A DNA stretch of 64,000 nucleotides from G963668655 sp963668655 (GCA_963668655.2 CAXXPQ010000002.1:1598799-1662798), one strand, 5' to 3'; counted from the stretch's first letter, positions 34,902 to 45,212 are shown. Translations and numbers: made by a program. The notes: a model not told the origin generated them from the sequence alone.

Positions 34902-35488
34902 GGCCGATCCTTTCCTTCCCCGGCCAGAACCAGGTACTGGCCGTCCTTTTCGTAACGGTCGCCGCAACGCTCGCAGGCGGCCGAGCCGTTTTCCATCCGC
35001 AACATTTCCCCGCACCGGCAGGCCCAGCCGATGGGCCGGGCCGGATTGCCCGCCATGACGGCGAATTCCGGGACGTTTTTCGTCACCACCGCCCCGGCGG
35101 CGATGAAGGCGTAACGGCCGATGTCGTGCCCGCAGACGATGGTGGAATTGGCGCCGATGGTGGTTCCCTGTCCGATCCGGGTGGGGGCGTATTCCGCCTT
35201 GCGGCTGACGTGCGCCCGGGGCGTGAGAACGTTGGTGAAAACCATGGACGGCCCGCAGAATACGTCGTCTTCGATAGTAACGTTGTCGTAGACCGAAACA
35301 TTGTTCTGGATCTTCACGCCGTCGCCGATGACGGCTTTGGCTCCGACGAAGACATTCTGGCCCAGGTTGCAGTTTTTCCCGATGACCGCTCCGCCCATGA
35401 CATGACAGAAGTGCCAGATATTGGTGCCGTCTCCGATCACCGCGCCCTCGTCCACGATGGCGCTGGAATGAATGCCGACTTTGCTCAC
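34898..35488 (-). CDS. Left-handed beta-helix N-acetyltransferase (WbpD-like)
   Basis: About 196 residues. I chose GTG 35488 because AAGGAG lies six bases upstream. Hexapeptide repeats (IGDG, IGKN, IGDG, IEDD, IGQG, IGAN, IGRY) run through residues 10-150. KIQNNVSVYDNVTIEDDVFCGPS and MAGNPARPIGWACRCG are diagnostic of UDP-2-acetamido-3-amino-glucuronate acetyltransferases. The C-terminus has a zinc-ribbon-like CRCG...CERCG. Acts with the downstream aminotransferase in UDP-2,3-diacetamido sugar synthesis. Confidence 0.88.
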   Translation of the reverse strand: MSKVGIHSSAIVDEGAVIGDGTNIWHFCHVMGGAVIGKNCNLGQNVFVGAKAVIGDGVKIQNNVSVYDNVTIEDDVFCGPSMVFTNVLTPRAHVSRKAEYAPTRIGQGTTIGANSTIVCGHDIGRYAFIAAGAVVTKNVPEFAVMAGNPARPIGWACRCGEMLRMENGSAACERCGDRYEKDGQYLVLAGEGKDRP

Positions 35489-35563
35489 GACGATCTCCTT
35501 GAATCCGATTCCACATTCGAAAAAGGCCACGCTGCGACCCGGCGGCCGGCGCCGAAACGGGTT

Positions 35564-37726
35564 TCAGGGCATCCGCAGTCTTATATCGCCTTTCGGTCCG
35601 ACTTCTGAAGGATTTTCTTGCGGGTTTTGGTTTCCTCCATCGTCCACGGTGTCGCCGCGCTCGATACGATGGATGAATTCCTCCGCCTGTTTCCGGATGG
35701 ACTCGCAATCGATGCGCTCCGGGTGGCGACTGGTATAAGAGTTCAGAATCAGTCCGGATTTCCCGCAGAGCGCGATCACCCGGCCGTATTCGGCCTTGGA
35801 TTCCTCGAAGCGCTTCTGTCCGTTCAGCGCCGCCGCCCGCAGGAAACGCGCCCGCACCAGGTCCATGCCGTTGGGATTGTTGTGGCTCAAATAGGCGGGC
35901 TCCAGCCGCAGGGCCTCGTCCAGGATACGGATGCTGCGGTCCAGGTCGCCTTTCAGGGCGTACGCCCGGGCCCATTCCATGCGATAGTATACGGAAGACG
36001 GAAAACGGAGGCTGGCCGTCTCCAGACTTTTCAACGCGTCGTCCAGACGATTTTCCATGGCGAAAAGATCCGCCCGGGTGACGTAGTATTCCGGGTCGAA
36101 GGGGTTCAGCCGGATGGCGGTTTCAAGAAATTTCCTGGCGTTTTCCATGGGTCGGCGGCCGTTGGTGAGGCGTACCTGCTGGATCCACTCCCGTGCGAGA
36201 AGGTGGTTGGCCAGGGGATTCCAGGGCCAATAGCCCAGGGCGTCCTCCAATAATCCCATGGCTTTCTGCTGGGAATTCCCGCGCCGGGCCTCGTTGGCCA
36301 GTTCGGTGTAGTTCCGGCCGAGCACCGGGAGAAACTGGGCGATCACCAGGGCGGGAATCAGGATCATCAGCCCGAGGACTTTCAGGGCGTAACCGTGCGG
36401 TTCCCGGTCGGTTTCGGTTTCCGGAAGCTCCCGGCTCCATAGAAGGGCGACCAGCATCCAGAACAGGCCGAAAATCGCCGGGCTGCTGAAATCGATGTCC
36501 ATGGAGGCATGGAACAGCATCGTCAGGAGAGTCAGGGCGATCAGGGCGTCCTCGTCGCGGGTTTCCGTCCGGCGGCGGCGTTTCCAGAGCGCGCGTCCCA
36601 GAAAGAACAGGCACAGCAGAAAGGCCAGAAGGCCGGGAAAGCCCAACTCCGCGTAAAATCGAAGGAAAACGTTGTGCGGCCAGCGGGTGTAATTGGGCAG
36701 ATCCATATACCGGCGGCAGACGTCGGAAAAATTGCCCGGTCCCGCGCCGGTGAGAAAATAGGCGTTGCCGGCGTGAAACGCGGTTTTCCAGTACCCCAGC
36801 CGGGCGTCCACCGAAGCATCCTCTTTTCCCAGGGCCGCCATGTCTTCCATCGCATCGCGCGTCTGCCGGGGCTTGTTTCGGATATCTTCGGCGGGCGTAA
36901 AGAACAGCCAACCCGCGAAGATCGCCGCGAAAACGGCCAGGATCCCCAGTCCCAGGCGCATGCGGCGACCGCCGACATAGGCCAGGGCCGCGAAGAGCCC
37001 CAGGAAAGCGGCCAGCCAGCCGCCCCGGGAATCGGTGAGAATCAACGCGTAAAGCAACACCAGACCGCCGAAAAGCACGCCCAGGCGCGTGAATCGGCTT
37101 TCGGCCCGGAGAAAGAGCAGCACGGCCAAAGGCCCCATGGCCGCCAGAAATCCGGCGAAGACGTTGGGGCCGGGAAAGAAGGAAAAAGCGCGGTGCATCT
37201 CGGAGAGAAGCTGCCGGTCCATGGCCGAAAGCCCCGGAATCTCCGTGGCGGACTGAAAACCGATGAATTTCTGGTAAACGGCGTAAAGCCCGGCGACGAC
37301 CGCTCCCAGAAACAACGCGTGGAGCATGCGCCGCCGGTCCTCGGGGCCGGGGCGCGCCGCCAGAACGGCGAACCCGCCGAAAAGCAGCGTAAACCATTGC
37401 AATCCCTGGGATACGGCGGAATCGAAGACCTCGGCGAAGAGAATCGTCACCGGGATCCAGACGCTGAAGAACCATAGCGGCCAGAGCGTGCGCAATCGAA
37501 AAAGGCTGGTCTTTCCGGGGGGATGGGTGAGAAGAATCCAGGCGAAACCTGCCAGGATGAGAATTTCCCACAACAGGGCGGCCGTGGTGGCGTCCACGCC
37601 CCAGAAGAAATTTCCGCCGCCGATCAGCGGCAGAAGGAACAGGACGATCATGAAGGGAACGGCGGTCCGGCCCGGGCCGGAGGCGGATGCTTTGATCTGG
37701 CTTTCCACGGCGAACTTCCTTTCCAT
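35564..37726 (-). CDS. O-antigen ligase/polymerase-like membrane protein with C-terminal TPRs
   Basis: 720 residues. Ten or more transmembrane segments occupy residues 22-460. The Wzy_C/WaaL region contains LILTDSRGGWLAAFLGLFAAL near 225 and a large periplasmic loop ending LPNYTRWPHNVFLRFYAELG (the RxxxHN-type motif, near 345). The last 200 residues form about four TPR-like helices (ENRLDDALKSLETASLRFP, KGDLDRSIRILDEALRLEP). TPR-fused O-antigen ligases are common in deltaproteobacteria. It either polymerises or ligates surface polysaccharide, or transfers glycans to protein. The RBS is weak. Confidence 0.8.
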   Translation of the reverse strand: MERKFAVESQIKASASGPGRTAVPFMIVLFLLPLIGGGNFFWGVDATTAALLWEILILAGFAWILLTHPPGKTSLFRLRTLWPLWFFSVWIPVTILFAEVFDSAVSQGLQWFTLLFGGFAVLAARPGPEDRRRMLHALFLGAVVAGLYAVYQKFIGFQSATEIPGLSAMDRQLLSEMHRAFSFFPGPNVFAGFLAAMGPLAVLLFLRAESRFTRLGVLFGGLVLLYALILTDSRGGWLAAFLGLFAALAYVGGRRMRLGLGILAVFAAIFAGWLFFTPAEDIRNKPRQTRDAMEDMAALGKEDASVDARLGYWKTAFHAGNAYFLTGAGPGNFSDVCRRYMDLPNYTRWPHNVFLRFYAELGFPGLLAFLLCLFFLGRALWKRRRRTETRDEDALIALTLLTMLFHASMDIDFSSPAIFGLFWMLVALLWSRELPETETDREPHGYALKVLGLMILIPALVIAQFLPVLGRNYTELANEARRGNSQQKAMGLLEDALGYWPWNPLANHLLAREWIQQVRLTNGRRPMENARKFLETAIRLNPFDPEYYVTRADLFAMENRLDDALKSLETASLRFPSSVYYRMEWARAYALKGDLDRSIRILDEALRLEPAYLSHNNPNGMDLVRARFLRAAALNGQKRFEESKAEYGRVIALCGKSGLILNSYTSRHPERIDCESIRKQAEEFIHRIERGDTVDDGGNQNPQENPSEVGPKGDIRLRMP

Positions 37727-37841
37727 CGCGGATCCGTCGCGACCGGATGGGGATCCTACTCCGACCGCGGCGAAAGGTCAACCCGGGGAGATTTGCGGCC
37801 GAACGCGTTTCGGAGCCGGTTTCCGGAAAGAACGCCGGAAG

Positions 37842-39431
37842 TCAGGGCCTCGCCCCACGTTTTCGCCGGTTTCGCAGAAGCAAAAGCAGGGCGATCCATG
37901 CGAAAGAGGCGAACGATCCCCGCGCCTGGACGCAGCCGCCGCCAGAACCGCCGCTCTGTCCGGCCTGCGGGTCATCTCCGTCCGGTTCCGGGAAAACGGC
38001 GTCGCCGTCGGAAAGCCCGGGGTCGTCGCCGTCGGGAAGCGAATCGCCATCCGTTGCATCGTCGCCGTCCGGATGGGAATCGTCGCCATCGGCGGAAGTA
38101 TCACCGTCCGGATTGGACATGTCGCCGTCCGTATCGCCGTCGGCAGCCGCCACGCAACCGCCGTCCCGGCAGATTTGCCCGTTCGTGCAATTCTCTAGCC
38201 ACTGCCATTGGCCGTTGGGATTGCAGATTTCCACCTGGCCCTGGGCGTTGCAGCGGAAGTCGTTGAATTCACAGCTTTCGTCGCCGTCCGGCTGTGCTTC
38301 GTCATCGTCGCCGTCCGTGTCCCCGTCCGGCATCGCGCCGCACTGGGACGAAACGGCTCCCGGGCAGGCGCTCGTGCCCGTGCCGCAGCCGTCCAGGCGT
38401 GTGTCTAACGAGCCGCGCTCGTCCGTACCGAAAGGCCACCAGGCTTCCAGGGCGGTGCGGTAGGCTTCGACCTTGGCGATGTCGAAATCCGTGGGCGGCA
38501 GGCCGTTTTCGTGAACGATGGCGAAAGCGGCCTTCAAATGGCAGTTCTCCCGTTCCGGAACGCGCGGACCGTTGGCCCGGATGATGTCCTCGATGGGAAA
38601 GTCCACGCGCGTCCCCTGGTGCGTCCATTCCGTGCCCGGGCCCATGGGCATGGACGGACAGCCCTCGGTGGTGCCGTCCACGTCCACATACCACATATCT
38701 TCCACTTCATCCGCCGTGCGCAGCCCCATCAGATACTGATCCAGGGGGCTGTATTTGCGCGTTCCGCCCGTGTCCGTGAAGCTTCCGTCGCCGTTATCGG
38801 CGAGGTTCCCGCCGTACATCACCGATCCGTGGTTATGGAACCAGCAGGACCAGTGGCCGTTGGGACCATTGTTTTCCCAACCGCGCAGAATCGGGATCGG
38901 CCCCCGCCCGTCGTCGTGATCCACCAGGATCCAGCACAGCCATTGGTGGCCGATCTCGTGGGCCAGCAGTTCGATCCCCGTGATGGGCGGCATGGTGTAC
39001 AAGCCTCCGGGATCGTTGGGAAGATCGGGCAGGGAACCCATCTTGACGCACTGGCGCAGACGCCCGCTCGAACCGAACTGGGAGGGATTGAACAGGCTGA
39101 CGCTCTCTAGGCCGATTCCCTCCGCGGCTACCTGCACCGGGAATCCCATTTTGACGTCGAACAGCATCCCCAGCACCTTGGGCGTGAAGAACACCAGGAT
39201 GTCGTAGTTGTCGGGATGGTTGGCGTAAAAAGCCTGGGCGGCGTGATTCACGCACAGGCCCTGGGCGAAAAGCATGTTGTCGCACATTCCTCCGGCGGGC
39301 AGAATCAGCCCGGTCGTGTCCTCGATCACGGCGATCTGGCCGACGTCGGAATCGGCGAAGGCATTCGACGGAACGAGGAAAAGAACGACGGCGAGCGCCG
39401 GAAGCCATTTCTTCGTCGGGATCATTTTCAT
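37842..39431 (-). CDS. Secreted HExxH protein with DGD linker and MYXO-CTERM-like anchor
   Basis: 529 residues from ATG 39431. A cleaved signal peptide (ends near SNAFA). The putative zinc protease site is ELLAHEIGHQWLC near residue 165, and a following GHWSCWFHNHGSVMYGGN block is typical of myxobacterial proteins of this type. Residues 375-500 are Cys-containing modules and D-G-D repeats. The C-terminus is GGSGGGC, a hydrophobic helix (ASFAWIALLLLL) and a basic tail (RNRRKR). That is the layout of MYXO-CTERM sorting signals, so the protein is probably processed and displayed on the cell surface. Confidence 0.8.
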   Translation of the reverse strand: MKMIPTKKWLPALAVVLFLVPSNAFADSDVGQIAVIEDTTGLILPAGGMCDNMLFAQGLCVNHAAQAFYANHPDNYDILVFFTPKVLGMLFDVKMGFPVQVAAEGIGLESVSLFNPSQFGSSGRLRQCVKMGSLPDLPNDPGGLYTMPPITGIELLAHEIGHQWLCWILVDHDDGRGPIPILRGWENNGPNGHWSCWFHNHGSVMYGGNLADNGDGSFTDTGGTRKYSPLDQYLMGLRTADEVEDMWYVDVDGTTEGCPSMPMGPGTEWTHQGTRVDFPIEDIIRANGPRVPERENCHLKAAFAIVHENGLPPTDFDIAKVEAYRTALEAWWPFGTDERGSLDTRLDGCGTGTSACPGAVSSQCGAMPDGDTDGDDDEAQPDGDESCEFNDFRCNAQGQVEICNPNGQWQWLENCTNGQICRDGGCVAAADGDTDGDMSNPDGDTSADGDDSHPDGDDATDGDSLPDGDDPGLSDGDAVFPEPDGDDPQAGQSGGSGGGCVQARGSFASFAWIALLLLLRNRRKRGARP

Positions 39432-39648
39432 TGCGGACACCCTTTCTCTCCTTGACGGAATAGTCGACTTCCCACGACGGCAAGCAAACCAGAAAACGGG
39501 CGATTCGTCAATCCAAACCCGCAGGCGCAGGCCATATGCTGAAAAGCGCAAGCGACGTTTTCACTTGCTCCCCAGGCGCTCGATTGTGTATCTTTCATGA
39601 AATGCCGATGAGAATCCTAACCCTCAACGTGAGATCCGGGAGACGAAC

Positions 39649-41871
39649 ATGAAACAGACAGCCTTGTTTTTCCTTCTTTTTTCGATGTTTCTGATCGGGG
39701 CCTGTTCCTCCGACGACGCGTCTTCCGCGGACGGCGATTCCCCCGCCGACGGCGACGGCGAAACCGCGACCGACGGAGACGGGGAGGCTCCCGATGGGGA
39801 CCAGCCGGACGGCGATACGGAAAACGGAGAAAACGGGGAAGACGCGGAAGACGCGGACAAAGAAGAAGAGCCCGTCCTAAATCTCAGTCCCACCGTTCCG
39901 GAAAGACCCGCCGACCCCCTGGCCGATTCCGGCGTGACGAGCTGTCCGCTTTACAGGGAATCCGTCTGCGACGGCGGCGTTCAAAAAACCTGCGCCGTCT
40001 ACGACACCGTCGAGGAATCCTTCGTCGATGCCCCGGACGCCCTGCTGAACCGCGTTTTTCTCTACGACCGCTGGCACGACCTGTACACCTCTCCCAACGG
40101 CCTGACCGCCGAGCGCGTCTTCAACCAGGATATCGCCGGAAACATGCCGGAAGAGGAGTGGGGCGCTCCGGAAAAATTCGCGGGCTGGGCCGGCGCGGGA
40201 GACGCGGCCATCTGGACCGGCGCGGCCCTGGTTTCGGACATCTATCGCTACCTGGTCACCGGCACGGATTCCGATTACGGTCGGATGACCGATCGCCTGA
40301 AGGCCCTGCTTCGCGATTTCGAGGTCACGGGCATCCCCGGCTATCTCGCCCGGCATCATTATCTGGTGCTGGACGAAGGCGGCCCCAACAGCGACGAGAT
40401 CATGATCGAGTACGGCCTGGACAACCGCGACAACCGCGACAACCCCATCGAAAACCCCGGAGATATCGAGGGCCTTCCCGCCATGTACTTCGACGGCGTT
40501 CCGGACGGACAGGGCGGCGCGGTCACGGGCGTTCCCTACTGGAACGGGCATCCCTCCATCGACCAGTATTCCGGCCCCATGACGGCCTTCCCGCTGATCT
40601 TCAACCTGCTGAAGGAGGAAGACGCCGATTTGAAGGAAAAGATCGTCACCCACATGACCTGCTATCTGAAGCGCCTGAAACGCCTGGAAATCATCAATCT
40701 CCAGGAAAATCCGGAAGCGTTGCAGGAAATCACGGAATATTTCGCCGGGGCCAACATGAACCTGGATCCGGACGATATCGACTTTCTGGACATGGACACG
40801 CTGGTGGTCTACTACCTCGCGGGTTTCAACCAGGCCAACGCGGAGGACTATGACCGAAGCTGCCCGGACGGCATCGAGATGGAGGCCTCCCGGATCGTGG
40901 ACGCCGCCGATTCCGGCTTCATGCTGGAGATGCTGAAGCTTTCCCGGGATCTGGACACCGATTCCGGCAAACCCGCCAACCCCACCGTGATCGATCATTT
41001 CTACATCGCCAACATCCGGGGCGGAGACGCCAGCCATCTCATGCATCTGGCCATGATCGCCTATTACCTCACCGGCGAAGAGCAGTACAAGAATTTCCTG
41101 TTCGATGAACTGATCGGCAACCTGCGCGCGCCGGAGGTGGCTCTGACGATGATGGCCTTCCGCCTGCCGGACTTCTGCTTCCGTTATTACGGCGACCACA
41201 TCACCTACGGCACCCACTGGCAGATGGTCTCCATGATGGAGGAAGGCGCGCTGAAGGACACCATGCGGCGCGTGATGAAGGAGGAAATCTGGGAAAAGGC
41301 GCTCTACAACCACAAGAGCGCCAAATTCAATACCATGTACGCTTCCGTGATGCCGGAAAACGACGAATATCGGGCCACGGCCATCGAGCAGGTGCGCGCC
41401 CAGCTTCGGGATTTCGGAGGCAACGACGGCGTCATGGACGCCCCGAGACGGACCTATCCCCTGGATCGTGGCGCGGTCATCGCAAGCTTCCCCGCCGGAA
41501 CGGAGGTTCGCTGCCCCACCGAGGAGGAGCGCACCATCTGCGAGGACGGCGGCGATTTATTCGGCATTCCCCTGGAGCAGTCCAGCATCTCCTACGACTG
41601 CGATGGCCGGGCGGGCGAGTGCGAGATGGCGGATGAAAAGTGCGTGGAGGGAATCGCTTCCGACGGTCTGCCGCCGTCTTTGCGGAATTACTCGGATTTC
41701 ATGTGGCAGCGCAGCCCCTTCTCCATCGGCGCGAATCACGCGGCCCAGGGGCGCAAACAGTCTCCCGGACGGGATCTGACCGAACCGTACTGGATGGCGC
41801 GCTATTATGGATACATTCAGGAGGGTGCCGGACAGGTGTTGGCCTGGAAGGAAGAGGGCGCCTGCCGGTAG
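39649..41871 (+). CDS. Large lipoprotein with DGD linker, function unknown
   Basis: 740 residues, ATG 39649 after GGGAGA. Signal peptide with lipobox LIGAC (near residue 19), then a D-G-D/E-rich linker to about residue 75. The main body (residues 90-660) is largely helical with many Trp/Tyr and conserved-looking acidic blocks, somewhat like an alpha/alpha-barrel enzyme fold, but without a motif I can name. A small Cys cluster is at residues 100-115 and another near 625-670. Monocistronic, ending at a strong terminator shared with pckA. Confidence 0.75.
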   Translation: MKQTALFFLLFSMFLIGACSSDDASSADGDSPADGDGETATDGDGEAPDGDQPDGDTENGENGEDAEDADKEEEPVLNLSPTVPERPADPLADSGVTSCPLYRESVCDGGVQKTCAVYDTVEESFVDAPDALLNRVFLYDRWHDLYTSPNGLTAERVFNQDIAGNMPEEEWGAPEKFAGWAGAGDAAIWTGAALVSDIYRYLVTGTDSDYGRMTDRLKALLRDFEVTGIPGYLARHHYLVLDEGGPNSDEIMIEYGLDNRDNRDNPIENPGDIEGLPAMYFDGVPDGQGGAVTGVPYWNGHPSIDQYSGPMTAFPLIFNLLKEEDADLKEKIVTHMTCYLKRLKRLEIINLQENPEALQEITEYFAGANMNLDPDDIDFLDMDTLVVYYLAGFNQANAEDYDRSCPDGIEMEASRIVDAADSGFMLEMLKLSRDLDTDSGKPANPTVIDHFYIANIRGGDASHLMHLAMIAYYLTGEEQYKNFLFDELIGNLRAPEVALTMMAFRLPDFCFRYYGDHITYGTHWQMVSMMEEGALKDTMRRVMKEEIWEKALYNHKSAKFNTMYASVMPENDEYRATAIEQVRAQLRDFGGNDGVMDAPRRTYPLDRGAVIASFPAGTEVRCPTEEERTICEDGGDLFGIPLEQSSISYDCDGRAGECEMADEKCVEGIASDGLPPSLRNYSDFMWQRSPFSIGANHAAQGRKQSPGRDLTEPYWMARYYGYIQEGAGQVLAWKEEGACR

Positions 41872-41966
41872 ACCGGGCCCGATCTCCATCACGCCGGATT
41901 CCCCTTCGTACGCGAATCGTCGGGGGATTCGGAACGCCTAAAAACCATCTCAAAAATCCTCGGACG

Positions 41967-42002
41967 AAAAAACCCCGGAAGTCGTAACTTCCGGGGTTTT
42001 CC
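41967..42002. terminator. Bidirectional terminator between lipoprotein gene and pckA
   Basis: AAAAACCCCGGAAGT pairs with ACTTCCGGGGTTTT around a 5-base loop, with A-rich sequence on the left and T-rich on the right. Confidence 0.85.
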
Positions 42003-42036
42003 ATGATAGCCAGTAATTTCGATGCGAGGAAAATCG

Positions 42037-43617
42037 TCAGTCCGCCGGCCCCGCCTGGCGGATGGCCTCGGAGGCTTCGGCCTCGTACTTCTTGAAGTTC
42101 TCCCTGAACAGCCCCGCCAGATGCCGGGCCTTCTCATCGTAAGCCTTGGGATCCGGCCAGGTCTGACGCGGATTGAGCACGTCGTCCGGAACGCCCGGAC
42201 AGACCAGCGGAACTTCCACCCGGAAAACCTCGTCCCGGCGATAGTCCACGCCGTCCAGCTTGCCGGTGAGCGCGGCGTCGAGCAGCGCGCGGGTGTGCTG
42301 GATGGGCATGCGCTGGCCCACGCCGAAGGGCCCGCCGCTCCAGCCGGTGTTCACCAGCCAGACGCGCGTCTTGTGCTTGCGGATGCGTTCGCCCAAAAGC
42401 TCGGCGTAACGCGCCGGATGCAGCGGCATGAAAGGCTCCCCGAAACAGGCGCTGAAGGTGGCGGTGGGTTCGGTGACGCCCGCCTCCGTGCCCGCCAGCT
42501 TGGCCGTATAGCCGCTCAGGAAATGGTACATGGCGTGGTTCTCGTCCAGCCGCGAGATGGGCGGCAACACGCCGAAGGCGTCGGCGGCCAGGAAAAAGAT
42601 ATCCGTGGGATGCCCGCCGCGTCCGTTGGTGATGCAGCCGGGGATGTATTCCACCGGATAGGTGACGCGCGTGTTTTCCGTGATGCGGTCGCTGTCGAAG
42701 TCGATCTCGCGGGTCTCCGGATCGTAATCCACGTTCTCCAGAAGCGACCCGAAACGGATGGCGTCGTAGATCTGCGGCTCGGCCACGGCCGACAGCCGGA
42801 TGCACTTGGCGTAGCAGCCGCCTTCGAAGTTGAAAACGCCCTCGTCCGACCAGCCGTGCTCGTCGTCGCCGATCAGGCAGCGTGTGGGATCGGCCGACAG
42901 CGTGGTTTTGCCGGTGCCCGACAGCCCGAAGAACAACGCCGTGTTGCCGTCCCGGCCCACGTTGGCCGAGCAGTGCATGGTCATGATGCCCCGCATGGGC
43001 AGCACGTAGTTCATGATGGTGAAGAGGCTTTTCTTGATCTCCCCGCCGTAGCCGCTGCCGGCGATGGCCACCAGCCCGCGTTCCAGATCGGTTCCCACGA
43101 AGACCTCCGAGACGACGCCGTCCTTTTCGCCTTCCACGAAAAACTCGGTGGCGTCCACCACGGTGAAGTCCGGCGTGTGATTCTTCAGTTCCTCCTCGGT
43201 GGGTCGGATGCAGAGGGTGTTGGCGAACAGTCCCTGCCAGGCCAGGGGGCTGACCACGCGTACGCCCAGACGATGGCCGGGGTTGGCTCCGATGAAGCCG
43301 TCGAAGACGAACAGATCCCGATTCTGAAGATAAGCCCGGATCTTATCGTAGATGCGATCGAAAACGTCCGGTTCCACACCCCGGTTCACCCCGCTCCACC
43401 AGATGTTGTCCGCGGAGGGAGAGCGCCGGGCGAAAAATTTGTCGTTGGGAGAACGCCCCGTGCGCCTGCCGGTGGTCACCAGCAGACTGCCGTTAGCCGC
43501 CAGCCGCCCCTCGCCCCGCCGGAGCGATTCCTCCACCAGCGTGGGAACGGCCAGGTTGTGATAGACGTTGCCGTAGTTGTGAAGACCGATTTTCTCCAGG
43601 GACACCGCGTTTTTCAT
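42037..43617 (-). CDS. pckA: Phosphoenolpyruvate carboxykinase (ATP)
   Basis: About 526 residues; three consecutive possible starts (GTG 43623, ATG 43620, ATG 43617). I prefer 43617 for spacing from GAGG. ATP-type signature: SGRRTGRSPNDKF-like block near residue 48, MHCSANVG, the P-loop GLSGTGKTTLS near residue 240, IGDDEHGW and the C-terminal NTGWSGGPFGVGQRM. Converts oxaloacetate and ATP to phosphoenolpyruvate in gluconeogenesis. Confidence 0.96.
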   Translation of the reverse strand: MKNAVSLEKIGLHNYGNVYHNLAVPTLVEESLRRGEGRLAANGSLLVTTGRRTGRSPNDKFFARRSPSADNIWWSGVNRGVEPDVFDRIYDKIRAYLQNRDLFVFDGFIGANPGHRLGVRVVSPLAWQGLFANTLCIRPTEEELKNHTPDFTVVDATEFFVEGEKDGVVSEVFVGTDLERGLVAIAGSGYGGEIKKSLFTIMNYVLPMRGIMTMHCSANVGRDGNTALFFGLSGTGKTTLSADPTRCLIGDDEHGWSDEGVFNFEGGCYAKCIRLSAVAEPQIYDAIRFGSLLENVDYDPETREIDFDSDRITENTRVTYPVEYIPGCITNGRGGHPTDIFFLAADAFGVLPPISRLDENHAMYHFLSGYTAKLAGTEAGVTEPTATFSACFGEPFMPLHPARYAELLGERIRKHKTRVWLVNTGWSGGPFGVGQRMPIQHTRALLDAALTGKLDGVDYRRDEVFRVEVPLVCPGVPDDVLNPRQTWPDPKAYDEKARHLAGLFRENFKKYEAEASEAIRQAGPAD

Positions 43618-43743
43618 CATCACCTCGTCATCGGCTTGTACGACGCCTTCGCGCCGAGTGAAATGATTCTCGATCGGCCGGGACGTGTCTCCGATAAACG
43701 AAGAAACCGCCCGAACGGCGGCGTCCCGAGCCCGGAAAAAGCA

Positions 43744-43772
43744 AAACGCCGACCCGTTTTCAGCGGGTCGGC
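43744..43772 (-). terminator. Terminator after tRNA-Ser(GCT)
   Basis: On the minus strand GCCGACCCG and CGGGTCGGC form a stem with a short loop, followed by a T-rich tract, directly downstream of the tRNA. Confidence 0.7.
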
Positions 43773-43781
43773 GGGTTGGTC

Positions 43782-43869
<88 letters not shown>

Positions 43870-43922
43870 AAACGTCGATCCTTCCATGATTTTCGGAAGG
43901 TCTCAGGGTTTTTAGAGTTAGT

Positions 43923-45203
43923 TCAATCTTCTTGGAAACGCAAGCTTTTTTTCGCTTCCGTTCCGTCCTTTTCGGCGTTCTCGACACGATCCAGATGCAG
44001 GTCGTGGCCCATTTTCTCTTTCTTGGTGGTCAGGTAATGGACGTTGAAAGGCGAGGGCGGAACCTCGATGGGCACCCGCTCCACCACCTGCATGCCGTAG
44101 CCTTCCAACCCCACGACTTTCTTGGGGTTGTTGGTCATGAGCCGCAATTTCTTCAGCCCCAGGTCCGCCAGGATCTGGGCGCCGATGCCGTAGTCCCGCA
44201 GATCCTCCGCGAAGCCCAGCTCCAGGTTGGCCTCCACCGTGTCGCGGCCGTGTTCCTGGAGGTGGTAGGCTTTCAGCTTGTTGACGATGCCGATGCCCCG
44301 CCCTTCCTGGCGCAGATACAGAATCACACCCCGGCCTTCGCGCTCCACCATGCGCATGGCCTCATGCAGCTGCGGCCCGCAGTCGCAGCGCAGACTGCCG
44401 AAGATGTCCCCGGTCTGGCATTCGGAATGCACGCGCACCAGCACGGGCCGGCCGTCGTCCACCGGACCCTTGACGAGCGCCAGATGCTTTTTCCGGTCCA
44501 CGTCGTTCTCATAGGCGATGATGGTGAACTCTCCCCCGAACTCGGTGGGCAGTTCGGATTCCGCCGCACGGCGGATCAGGGAATCGTGGCGCATGCGGTA
44601 GGCGATGATCTCCGCCACGCTGACGATGACCAGATCGTGTTCCTTGGCGAAGATTTCAAGCTGGGGCCGGCGCGCCATGCTGCCGTCTTCGTTCATGATT
44701 TCGCAGATCACCCCGGAGGGTTTCAGCCCCGAAAGCCGCGCCAGGTCCACGGAACCTTCCGTCTGTCCGGTGCGCACCAGCACGCCTCCGTCCCGGGCGA
44801 TGATGGGGAAGACATGACCCGGGCTGACGATATCGTCCGGTCGGGCGTTGTCCCGGATGGCCGCCTGGATGGTCGTGGCCCGGTCGAAGGCCGAAATTCC
44901 GGTGGACACGCCGCGCCGGGCTTCGATGCTGTTGGTAAACGCCGTGCCGAAGCGGGCCTTGTTGCTGTCTTCCGGCACCATCAGCGAAAGCCCCACCTTT
45001 TCGGCCATCGCGTGGGTCAGGGTCAGGCAGATCAGCCCCCGACCGTGAGTGGCCATGAAGTTGATGGACTCCGGCGTGGCGAATTCCGAGGCGATGACCA
45101 GATCGCCCTCGTTTTCCCGGTCCTCGTCGTCCACCATAATGACCATCTCGCCCTTGCGAAGGCGATCCATGGCCCGTTCCACGTTGTTTCGATCCACGCT
45201 CAT
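43923..45203 (-). CDS. ribBA: Bifunctional DHBP synthase / GTP cyclohydrolase II
   Basis: 426 residues, ATG 45203 after GGAGGAA. N-terminal RibB domain: MVDDEDRENEGDLVIA (catalytic acidic loop), THGRGLICL and GHVFPIIARDGGVLVRTGQTEGSVDL. C-terminal RibA domain from about residue 210: VHSECQTGDIFGSLRCDCGPQL (zinc cysteines) and LYLRQEGRGIG. Makes both riboflavin precursors, from ribulose 5-phosphate and GTP. The first domain keeps its catalytic residues, so both activities are expected. Last gene of the minus-strand operon; a charged Lys/Glu tail follows the RibA domain. Confidence 0.95.
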   Translation of the reverse strand: MSVDRNNVERAMDRLRKGEMVIMVDDEDRENEGDLVIASEFATPESINFMATHGRGLICLTLTHAMAEKVGLSLMVPEDSNKARFGTAFTNSIEARRGVSTGISAFDRATTIQAAIRDNARPDDIVSPGHVFPIIARDGGVLVRTGQTEGSVDLARLSGLKPSGVICEIMNEDGSMARRPQLEIFAKEHDLVIVSVAEIIAYRMRHDSLIRRAAESELPTEFGGEFTIIAYENDVDRKKHLALVKGPVDDGRPVLVRVHSECQTGDIFGSLRCDCGPQLHEAMRMVEREGRGVILYLRQEGRGIGIVNKLKAYHLQEHGRDTVEANLELGFAEDLRDYGIGAQILADLGLKKLRLMTNNPKKVVGLEGYGMQVVERVPIEVPPSPFNVHYLTTKKEKMGHDLHLDRVENAEKDGTEAKKSLRFQED

Positions 45204-45212
45204 CCGTTCCTC

